A stretch of DNA of 64,000 nt, taken from contig NZ_JAVIFW010000016.1 of the NCBI RefSeq assembly GCF_031157275.1, forward strand, positions 1 to 64,000, written 5' to 3'. Shown piece after piece: positions 22,102 through 28,562 of this stretch. Under the pieces are notes generated by a model, which worked only from the letters and a program-made list of their open reading frames with translations, had not been told where the DNA came from and made no database searches. The stretch is from Streptomyces sp. LHD-70. GTDB taxonomy: Bacteria; Actinomycetota; Actinomycetes; Streptomycetales; Streptomycetaceae. Every line of letters starts with the position of its first letter. Positions within the stretch are counted from its first letter, which is position 1. Both the position numbers and the translations under genes were made by a program.

Positions 22102-23011
22102 CGCCGTGCGAGCGGAGGTAGGCCAGCGGGTCGACGTCCGAGCCGTAGCCCGGGCCGGTGCGGACCTCGAAGTGCAGGTGCGGGCCGGTGGAGTTGCCGG
22201 TCGAGCCGGACAGGCCGATCTGCTGGCCGCCGCTGACGGTCTGGCCGGTGGCCACGTCGAGGGAGGTCATGTGGGCGTACTGGGAGTAGTGCCCGTCGGC
22301 GTGCTGGATGACGACCTCGTTGCCGTACGAGCCGCTCCAGCCCGCGGAGACGACGGTGCCGTCGCCGATGGCCTTGATGGGCGTGCCGGACGGGACGACG
22401 AAGTCGGTGCCGGTGTGGTAGCCGCTGGACCACATGCCGCCGGCGGTGCGGTACGCGGTGGAGACGCTGGCCTCGACCGGGGCGGTGAAGCCACCGGCGG
22501 CGGGCTCGGCCTCGACCTGGTCCGACTCGGCCTTGGCGGGCTCGGCGGTCTTGGCGGGGGCCTTCTTCTCGGCCTTGGGCGCGGCCTTTGCCTTGGGCGC
22601 GGCCTTGGGTGCGGCCTCGGCCTTGGCGCCGCCGACCGCCAGCTTCATGCCGGGCAGGATGAGCGCCGGGTCGCCACCGACGACGTTGCGGTTGTCCTTG
22701 TAGAGCTGCTTCCAGCCGCCGTCCACGTCGAGCTGCTCGGCGATCGCGGAGAGCGAGTCACCGGAGACGACGGAGTACGACTTCGCGGCCTTGGCGGCCT
22801 TGGCGGCCTTCTTCTCGGCCTGCGGGGCGGCGGACTTGACGCCCTGGGGGGCCAGCTCCTGAGCGGCGGGGGCGGCCTCGGGGGTGGCGGCGTTCGCTCC
22901 GGTCGCGCCGAGCAGCGGCAGCGCGAGCGCGGCCGAGCCGGTTCCGGCGACGGCGAAACCGCGGGTGAGACGCAGGGACTTGGGACGGCGGTGCTTACCC
23001 TTGGCGGGCAT
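22091..23011 (-). CDS. secreted LysM-M23 peptidoglycan endopeptidase
   Basis: The 306-residue precursor starts with a long basic signal region (MPAKGKHRRPKSLRLTRG) and a hydrophobic segment ending in an Ala-rich site. A LysM domain follows (SYSVVSGDSLSAIAEQLDV ... DPALILPGMKL), then an Ala/Lys/Pro-rich linker of KAEAAPKAAPKA type, then the lysostaphin-like M23 domain with GYHTGTDF, HYSQYAHM and HLHFEVR, which hold the zinc ligands. It cuts cell-wall cross-bridges during growth or germination. The gene sits behind a c-di-AMP riboswitch, the usual control of wall hydrolases in Streptomyces. ATG 23011 follows GGAGAGG. Confidence 0.95.
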   Translation of the reverse strand: MPAKGKHRRPKSLRLTRGFAVAGTGSAALALPLLGATGANAATPEAAPAAQELAPQGVKSAAPQAEKKAAKAAKAAKSYSVVSGDSLSAIAEQLDVDGGWKQLYKDNRNVVGGDPALILPGMKLAVGGAKAEAAPKAAPKAKAAPKAEKKAPAKTAEPAKAESDQVEAEPAAGGFTAPVEASVSTAYRTAGGMWSSGYHTGTDFVVPSGTPIKAIGDGTVVSAGWSGSYGNEVVIQHADGHYSQYAHMTSLDVATGQTVSGGQQIGLSGSTGNSTGPHLHFEVRTGPGYGSDVDPLAYLRSHGVSI

Positions 23012-23021
23012 GGCGAATTCC

Positions 23022-23165
23022 TCTCCGGCGCCTGCGAGGTGAGCTGTCGGGTTCGGGCTGGAGATGCCCGGCCGCGTTTCCGCGACTTCACCCCAAGCCG
23101 CTCCGGTGGACCGGATCCGGCGATTTACCGTGGGTCCCCCGCTCCTGCCGTGCACGGGTGGGTGT
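23022..23165 (-). promoter_or_regulatory. ydaO-yuaA type c-di-AMP riboswitch
   Basis: On the minus strand the leader carries the conserved blocks of this class in order: GGGGGACCCACGG, CTTGGGGTGAAGTCGCG, GGCCGGGCATCTCCAGCC, and the strongly conserved end CCGAACCCGACAGCTCACC then TCGCAGGC. The end lies about 10-15 bases before the ribosome site of the LysM-M23 gene. Binding of c-di-AMP turns expression off in known Streptomyces examples (rpfA and other wall hydrolases). The 5' limit is approximate. Confidence 0.9.
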
Positions 23166-23602
23166 GAGGGAATCCGAGTGGCGGCAGGATTGGGCGTCCA
23201 CCCGGACGTCGGCGACCGTAATGGAGTTAAGAGCCGGGCGACAAGGAATCAATTTCCGGGCCATCGCGGAGCGGTGATCCTTTCTCGAATTCCCGGTCAC
23301 ACTCCGTGGATACGCGTCCTTCAAAAGTGCTCGCCAGTAAGGAAATTGCCCGGCGAAGATCGCCACACACCGTCACGAATATGATCCCGCTCACCACAGA
23401 ATGGGCCACCACCCTTTACTCCAGGGCTAGTTACCGCGAACGCACCGAAAGCACTGAAACGGACATCAAGGGGTGAATGGCTTCATGTGCCGTCATTGAG
23501 GAACGGCGCCCGAACGAATGATTGCCCGAGGAACCCGTGTCGTATCGTCGAAGACGCGCCCCGCCGACGAACAGCGCCGGCGGCCGAATGGGAGGAGCCC
23601 CC
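23166..23602. other. divergent intergenic region
   Basis: About 440 bp hold the promoter of the riboswitch-controlled peptidase (leftward) and of the tyrosine phosphatase (rightward). Base composition is less GC-rich than the genes. No credible gene is seen; the short frames here lack ribosome sites. GGGAGGAG just ahead of 23603 is the phosphatase ribosome site. Confidence 0.6.
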
Positions 23603-24400
23603 GTGACGCAGCAGGTCCCGTCGACAGAGCCCGAACTCGCCGGAGTACGCAACTTCCGTGACCTGGGCGGGCTGCCGACCGTGGACGGGCGCCGGGTGCG
23701 GGCGGGACGCCTCTTCCGCAGCGGTCACCTCGCCCACGCCACCGCGGCCGACGCGGACTTCCTCACCACGCTCGGCCTGCACACGATCTTCGACTTCCGC
23801 AATGCCGCCGACCAGAAGCTGGAGGGCCAGGACGTCGCCCTCCCCGGCGTACGGAACGTGAACCTGCCGCTGACCGACCCGGCCGACGGCGCCGAGTTCT
23901 GGCAGATGGTCCGCGAGGGCGACATCGAGCAGCTGCGCGGCCTGCTCTCCGAGGGCAAGGCCGCGGGCCGGATGATCTCCTCGTACCGCACGATCATCAA
24001 GGAGCGCACCGCCGAGCACAGCCGCGTGCTGCACGCCATGGCCGACGACAGCGTCCCGGCCCTGATGCACTGCGCCGCGGGCAAGGACCGCGCGGGCCTC
24101 TCCATCGCCGTCACGCTGCTCGCCGTCGGCGTCGAGCGCCCGGCGATCGAGGAGGACTACCTCCAGTCCAACGCCGCCCACCGCCGCTACAAGGTGCACC
24201 GCAGCAGCACCTCGGCGGACGCCATGTCCCCCGAGGTGATGGAGCTGCTCAGCCCGCTCTTCGACGCCCGCGCCGAATACCTGGCGGAGGCGTTCACCAC
24301 CATCGAGGAGACCTGGGGCACGGTGGACCGCTACCTCGAAGAGGGCCTGAAGGTCACTCCGCAGGTACGCGAGCGCCTCCGCGCCAACCTGCTCGACTAG
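23603..24400 (+). CDS. tyrosine-protein phosphatase (Y_phosphatase3 type)
   Basis: The 265-residue protein has the DSP/PtpB-like fold: VRNFRDLGGLPTVDGRRVRAGRLFRSGHL at ~15-43, IFDFRNAADQ, and the catalytic loop MHCAAGKDRAG at ~156-165 with Cys 157 and Arg 163. The C-terminal helical cap (AEYLAEAFTTIEETWGTVDRYL) is typical of the PF13350 group, which includes mycobacterial PtpB-like enzymes. It hydrolyses phosphotyrosine or phosphoinositide in the cytoplasm. GTG 23603 is set by GGGAGGAG. It is a single gene with no obvious partner kinase nearby, so the substrate is unknown. Confidence 0.93.
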   Translation: MTQQVPSTEPELAGVRNFRDLGGLPTVDGRRVRAGRLFRSGHLAHATAADADFLTTLGLHTIFDFRNAADQKLEGQDVALPGVRNVNLPLTDPADGAEFWQMVREGDIEQLRGLLSEGKAAGRMISSYRTIIKERTAEHSRVLHAMADDSVPALMHCAAGKDRAGLSIAVTLLAVGVERPAIEEDYLQSNAAHRRYKVHRSSTSADAMSPEVMELLSPLFDARAEYLAEAFTTIEETWGTVDRYLEEGLKVTPQVRERLRANLLD

Positions 24401-24449
24401 GACTCGACCAGGGCGCGACCAGAACGCGACCAGGACCAGCGGTACGGGC

Positions 24450-24617
24450 TCACTGGTTCTGCCCGCCCAGCGTGAACAGCAGATACACGAAGGCCGCGAA
24501 GAGGTGGCCCACGGCGACGTAGATGATCAGCCGGACCCACAGCCCCCGGGGGAACTTCTCCTCCATGGAGGTGGGGCGGACGGGCTGCGGTTGCTGCGTC
24601 TCGTCTTCGGGGGTCAT
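24450..24617 (-). CDS. DUF6126-type small membrane protein
   Basis: The 55-residue protein has a polar Gln/Pro-rich start, the conserved MEEKFPRGLWVRLIIYVAVGHLFAAFVYLLF block (~19-49) and a short GGQNQ tail, giving one membrane helix. It is coupled to the XRE-cupin gene by an ATGA overlap. From memory, this regulator-small-membrane-protein pair borders the hopanoid locus in other Streptomyces (SCO6770-6771 region). It could be a membrane sensor or partner for the regulator; function is unknown. Confidence 0.85.
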   Translation of the reverse strand: MTPEDETQQPQPVRPTSMEEKFPRGLWVRLIIYVAVGHLFAAFVYLLFTLGGQNQ

Positions 24618-25228
24618 CGCGGTTCTCCCTGGTTCGGCCCGCCCAGGCACAACGCGGTGGCGGGGCTCTGCAGCAGCGTGTGGACGAAGAGGAGATCGGC
24701 GCCGCCCTCGTCGGCGGCCCCGATCCGGTGCGGGGTGAGCGAGTCGAAGTGCGCGCTGTCGCCCGGTTCGAGGGTGTGCGCCGTGTCCCCGAGGTGCAGC
24801 CGCAGCCGCCCTTCGAGCACGTACAGCCACTCCTCGCCGGGGTGCACGCGCACGATGTCGCCCTGCGCGCCGTGCGGCACATGCACGCGCAGCACCTGCA
24901 TGCCCCGGCCCGCGGCGCCCGCCTGCCAGTAGGTCCAGCCGCCCGCCCGCGTCGGCTCCATCGCGGCGGAGCGCACCACCGCGTCCCGGTCGGCGACCGT
25001 CTCGCCGAGCAGCTCGGACACCGTCGTACCGTAGATACGCGCGAGCGCGAGCAGCACCGGCAGCGAGGGCTGGCGGTGCCCGGTCTCCAGGCGGGAGAGG
25101 TGCGCGGGCGAGAGTCCGGCGCTGCGGGCCGCCGCCTCCAGGGTCAGCGCGGAGCGGCGCCGCAGTTCCCGCAGCTGGGGGGCGACGACGGCAGGCAGCG
25201 GTACCGGGTCCGGATCGGCGGGGCTCAT
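24614..25228 (-). CDS. XRE-cupin transcriptional regulator
   Basis: The 204-residue protein has an N-terminal HTH (LRELRRRSALTLEAAARSAGLSPAHLSRLETGHRQPSLPVLLALARIYG, ~20-68) and a C-terminal cupin (GDIVRVHPGEEWLYVLEGRLRLHLG ... LEPGDSAHFDSLTPHRI), a small-molecule sensor barrel. Relatives control transport or degradation operons. A perfect 10-bp inverted repeat lies ~40-60 bp upstream of its start, probably its own operator. It is co-translated with the DUF6126 protein. Position next to the aminotransferase end of the hopanoid cluster makes it a possible regulator of that end, but this is inference. Confidence 0.92.
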   Translation of the reverse strand: MSPADPDPVPLPAVVAPQLRELRRRSALTLEAAARSAGLSPAHLSRLETGHRQPSLPVLLALARIYGTTVSELLGETVADRDAVVRSAAMEPTRAGGWTYWQAGAAGRGMQVLRVHVPHGAQGDIVRVHPGEEWLYVLEGRLRLHLGDTAHTLEPGDSAHFDSLTPHRIGAADEGGADLLFVHTLLQSPATALCLGGPNQGEPR

Positions 25229-25265
25229 ACCGTCGATTCAGCCAGAGCCGTGCCCCTGGGGCAAA

Positions 25266-25288
25266 CTTTTTGCCTCTCAGGCAAAAAG
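25266..25288. promoter_or_regulatory. operator CTTTTTGCCT-CTC-AGGCAAAAAG
   Basis: A perfect 10-bp inverted repeat with a 3-base spacer lies upstream of the XRE-cupin gene, preceded by another half-site (GGGGCAAA at 25258). The AT-rich arms stand out from the GC-rich surroundings. Autoregulation by the adjacent HTH protein is the simplest reading. It also follows the stop of the aminotransferase gene by ~30 bp. Confidence 0.75.
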
Positions 25289-25316
25289 ATCCAGGCCGTA
25301 GCCGCTGCGCCCAGCC

Positions 25317-26762
25317 TCAGCGGTTGGCGACGGCCTGCTTCACGAGCGTCTTCCCGAAGTCCCACATCAGCCCGCCCCCGCTGTGCGCCTCGTCCATCAC
25401 GGCCGTGAAGGCACCGACGAACCGCTCGACCTCCCGCTCCCCCACGACCAGAGGCGGAATCAGCTTGATCACTTCCAGGTGGTCCCCGGAGACCTGCGTG
25501 AGAATGCGGTGCTTCTGCAGCAGCGGTACGACCACCATCTGCGCGAAAAGACCCTTGCGGGCGACCTGCAGCGCGGCCCACCGGCTGCGCAGCTTCAGCG
25601 AGGACGGCCGCCCGAACTCGATCCCGATCATCAGCCCCCGGCCCCGTACGTCATGCAGCAGCTCATAGCGGTCGACGAGCGCGGCCAGCCGGGACCTCAG
25701 CTGCTCGCCGGTGGCCCGCGCGTTCGCGACCAGCTGCTCGTCCTCCAGTACGGAGAGCACGGCGAGCCCGGCGGCCATGGCCTGGGCGTTGGAGCCGAAG
25801 CTCGCGGAGTGCACCAGGACGCGGTCCATCGACGAGTAGACCTTCTTGAAGATCCAGTCCTTGCCGAGCGTCGCGCCGACGGGCACGTACCCGCCGGAGA
25901 GCGCCTTCGCCACACACACCAGATCCGGCTCGACCCCGTCCTCGTGCTGGTACGCGTAGAAGTCCCCGGTCCGCCCGAGCCCGGTCTGTACCTCGTCCGC
26001 GATGAGCAGGGCCTTGTGCCGGTGGAGCAACTCCTGGGCGGCGCGCAGGAATCCGGGCGGTGACGCGTGCACGCCCTTGCCCTGGATCGGCTCGACGACG
26101 AGCGCCGCCACGTCGCCGTGGGCCAACTCCCGTGCCAGCGCGTCCAGATCGCCCAGCGGGATCGCCGTATCGGGAAGCAGGGGCGCGAACCCGTCCCGGA
26201 ACCCGGACTCGCCGTTGACCGAGAGCGCGCCCGTGGTCAGGCCGTGGAAGGCGTGCGTGCAGTACAGGATCCGCGGCCTTCCGGTGGCGTACCGGGCGAA
26301 TTTCAGCGCCGTCTCCACCGCCTCCGTACCGCTGTTGCCGAAGAACACCCGGTCCAGGTGCGGGCTGTGCGCGAGGAGCTTCTCGGCGAGCAGTCCGGGC
26401 AGCGGCTGGCAGTCGAAGCGGGTGAGGTCGGCGAGCGAGGCGTCGAGCACGTCGTGCAGCGCCTTGCGTACGACGGGGTGGTGGCGGCCCACGCCCATCA
26501 CGCCGAACCCGGCGAGCATGTCGAGGTAGTCGTCCCCGTCCGCGTCCCAGAAGTACGCGCCCTCGGCCCGCTCGTAGACCTTGTCGAAGCCGATGGTGTG
26601 CAGCATGCGCGGCAGTTGGTGGTTGAGGTGGCGGGCGTGCAGTTCGTAGCGTTCGGCGCCGCGCTCGGCGAGCAGCGCGGCCAGATCGAAGCCTTTCACC
26701 GGCCCGTCCGCCATGCGCCCGTCCGCCACGGGGCTGTCGGCCATCGGCTGGTCCGTCATCAC
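25317..26762 (-). CDS. hpnO: class III (PLP) aminotransferase of the hopanoid cluster, HpnO-like
   Basis: The ~481-residue protein is a fold-type I PLP enzyme. It has YFWDADGDDYLDMLAGFGVMGVGRHHP near 69-95, NSGTEAVETALKFARYATGRPRI near 143-163, LIADEVQTGLGRTG with the PLP Asp near 252-265, and ALSGGYVPVGATLGKDWIFK with the Schiff-base Lys near 286-305. In hopanoid clusters this enzyme aminates the ribosyl side chain to aminobacteriohopanetriol. AAGGAG precedes GTG 26762 and ATG 26759; either may start. The first ~22 residues have a MADSP/MADGP repeat. It has a separate ribosome site after the hpnH terminator, so it may have its own promoter. Confidence 0.88.
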   Translation of the reverse strand: MMTDQPMADSPVADGRMADGPVKGFDLAALLAERGAERYELHARHLNHQLPRMLHTIGFDKVYERAEGAYFWDADGDDYLDMLAGFGVMGVGRHHPVVRKALHDVLDASLADLTRFDCQPLPGLLAEKLLAHSPHLDRVFFGNSGTEAVETALKFARYATGRPRILYCTHAFHGLTTGALSVNGESGFRDGFAPLLPDTAIPLGDLDALARELAHGDVAALVVEPIQGKGVHASPPGFLRAAQELLHRHKALLIADEVQTGLGRTGDFYAYQHEDGVEPDLVCVAKALSGGYVPVGATLGKDWIFKKVYSSMDRVLVHSASFGSNAQAMAAGLAVLSVLEDEQLVANARATGEQLRSRLAALVDRYELLHDVRGRGLMIGIEFGRPSSLKLRSRWAALQVARKGLFAQMVVVPLLQKHRILTQVSGDHLEVIKLIPPLVVGEREVERFVGAFTAVMDEAHSGGGLMWDFGKTLVKQAVANR

Positions 26763-26849
26763 TGATTCTCCTTACGGGCGAGGCTCGCGCCGAGGCGGCA
26801 GGATCGGCATGCGGTCCCCCTCTCGGATGGCACGTCCACTCCCGGCGCC

Positions 26850-26874
26850 GCGGCCGGCCCTCGGGGCCGGCCGC
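26850..26874 (-). terminator. hairpin terminator after hpnH
   Basis: GCGGCCGGCCC at 26850-26860 pairs perfectly with GGGCCGGCCGC at 26864-26874 around a 3-base loop. It lies ~10 bp after the hpnH stop (leftward) and ~90 bp before the aminotransferase start. It suggests that the main hopanoid operon ends here. Confidence 0.7.
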
Positions 26875-26884
26875 GCTGCCGGTG

Positions 26885-27907
26885 TCAGCCGCGACCGCTG
26901 GAGACGGTCTCCCGCATCGCCCGCAGGGACTCCTTGAGGGAGCCCATCGTGGCGAGCACGGCCGTCGGCTCGTATCCGCAGTGCGCCATGCAGTTCGCGC
27001 AGCGCGGGTCCTTTCCGCGGCCGTACGCGTCCCAGTCGGTGTCCTCGATGAGCTGCCGGTACGTCGGCACATAGCCGTCGCTCATCAGGTAGCAGGGCTT
27101 CTGCCAGCCGAAGAGCGAGTAGTTCGGAATGGCCCAGGCCGTGCACGGGAAATCAACCTTGCCCTCCAGGAAGTCCAGGAAGAGCGGCGAGTGATTGAGC
27201 CGCCAGCGGCTCCGGTTCCCGCCCGCGAACGTCTTCTTGAAGAGTTCCCTGGTCTGCTCGACCCCGAGGAAATGCTCCTGGTCGGGCGCCTTCTCGTAGG
27301 CATAGGCGGGCGAGAGCATCATCTCGTCCACCTTCAGGTCGTCGTTGAGGAAATTCAGGACCTCGATGACGGTCTGCGGAGTGTCGGTGTTGAAGAAGGT
27401 CGAGTTGGTGGTGACCCGGAAACCGCGCCGCTTGGCCTCCTTGATCGCCTCGACCGCCTCGTCGAACACGCCTTCCTTGGCGACGGATTCGTCGTGCCGC
27501 TCGCGCATCCCGTCGATGTGCACGGCGAACGCGAAGTACGGCGAGGGCGTGAACTTCTCGATCTTCTTGCGCAGCAGCATCGCGTTGGTGCACAGGAAGA
27601 CGTACTTCTTCCGGGCCACCAACTGCCGTACGATCTCGTCGATCTGAGGGTGCATCAGCGGTTCGCCGCCGGCGATGGACACCATCGGCGCACCGGACTC
27701 AAGGACGGCTCCGACGGCCTGCGCCACCGGCATGCGCTGCTTCAGAACCCCCGCCGGGTGCTGGATCTTGCCGCAGCCCTCGCATGCCAGATTGCATGCG
27801 AAAAGCGGTTCGAGCTCGACGATCAGCGGAAACTTGTCCCGCTTGCGGAGCTTCTGTTCAACGAGATACGTAGCGACCTTGATGGACTGCCTCAGCGGCA
27901 TGGCCAT
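26885..27907 (-). CDS. hpnH: adenosylhopane synthase HpnH (radical SAM)
   Basis: The 340-residue protein begins MAMPLRQSIKVATYLVEQKL and has the radical-SAM cluster motif CNLACEGCGK (C-x3-C-x2-C, ~39-46) and SIAGGEPLMHP (~78-88). The extended C-terminal part has FPCTAWAIPNYSLFGWQKPCYLM and DPRCANCMAHCGYEPTA, the HpnH-specific Cys region. It joins the 5'-deoxyadenosyl group to hopene, the first step of side-chain building. AGGAGGTGA stands 7 bases ahead of ATG 27907. It follows hpnG by 7 bp in the same operon. Length and motifs are complete. Confidence 0.96.
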   Translation of the reverse strand: MAMPLRQSIKVATYLVEQKLRKRDKFPLIVELEPLFACNLACEGCGKIQHPAGVLKQRMPVAQAVGAVLESGAPMVSIAGGEPLMHPQIDEIVRQLVARKKYVFLCTNAMLLRKKIEKFTPSPYFAFAVHIDGMRERHDESVAKEGVFDEAVEAIKEAKRRGFRVTTNSTFFNTDTPQTVIEVLNFLNDDLKVDEMMLSPAYAYEKAPDQEHFLGVEQTRELFKKTFAGGNRSRWRLNHSPLFLDFLEGKVDFPCTAWAIPNYSLFGWQKPCYLMSDGYVPTYRQLIEDTDWDAYGRGKDPRCANCMAHCGYEPTAVLATMGSLKESLRAMRETVSSGRG

Positions 27908-27914
27908 GACTCGC

Positions 27915-28562
27915 TCACCTCCTGGGGAGCAGCAAAGAACGGTGCCATTCATAGAAAGCCGGAAGGATTCCGCGTAGAACGCGGAAAGCCGATATTCCAC
28001 CGCGCACCGTGCCGATCCGGACGAGCTCATGCTCTGGAGCGTCCACGACCACCCGTACGGCCGCAACCGGACGGGCTCCGCCCCGCACCGCCGCCCGCAG
28101 CGTCGCCGAGGACTCCATGTCGACCGCGATGGCCCCTCCGGCGAGCAGCTCGGCCCGCTCGTGCCCGCGCACCACATGGTCGGAGCCGGTCAGCCCACCG
28201 GTGTGCACGGTCCGCCCGGGCACGGTCCTGACCAGCTCTTTCACCAGGATCTCGATGCCTTCGCAGGCCGTCGAGCCGTGCCTGTCCCGGGTCTCGTCCG
28301 CGACCACCAGATCGCCCGGGTGCATTCCGGGAGCGAGCCCGGCGCAGAATCCGGTGGCGAGGACCGCGGCCCCGTCCAGACCCGGCTCACCGAGCGTGCG
28401 CGACACCGCACGCTCGGCGGCCTTCGGCCCCATCCCCGTCCGCACCACGGTGACCGGAAGGCCCGTACCGCCGCGCTCCCCCGTCCGCAGCGCAAGGCTC
28501 TCGATGCGCAGCGCACAGGCGATGAGCAGCGGCGGTACGTGCTCCGCCGCACCGTGGGCCAT
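27915..28562 (-). CDS. hpnG: hopanoid-associated phosphorylase HpnG
   Basis: The 215-residue protein is a nucleoside phosphorylase-like fold: TVVRTGMGPKAAERA near 38-52, VLATGFCAGLAPGMHPGDLVVADET near 67-91, and the AIAVDMESSATLRAA ribose/active-site segment near 144-158. HpnG removes adenine from adenosylhopane to give ribosylhopane. Start ATG 28562 shares one base with the shc stop (TGATG), so translation is coupled. It sits between shc and hpnH as in other actinobacterial hopanoid operons. It is somewhat short but all motifs are present. Confidence 0.92.
   Translation of the reverse strand: MAHGAAEHVPPLLIACALRIESLALRTGERGGTGLPVTVVRTGMGPKAAERAVSRTLGEPGLDGAAVLATGFCAGLAPGMHPGDLVVADETRDRHGSTACEGIEILVKELVRTVPGRTVHTGGLTGSDHVVRGHERAELLAGGAIAVDMESSATLRAAVRGGARPVAAVRVVVDAPEHELVRIGTVRGGISAFRVLRGILPAFYEWHRSLLLPRR

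Noticed and set aside
22102..23167. Plus-strand 359-codon Gly/Val-rich frame opposite the M23 gene
   Set aside because: It is the reverse shadow of the LysM-M23 gene and its riboswitch; no motif and no ribosome site.
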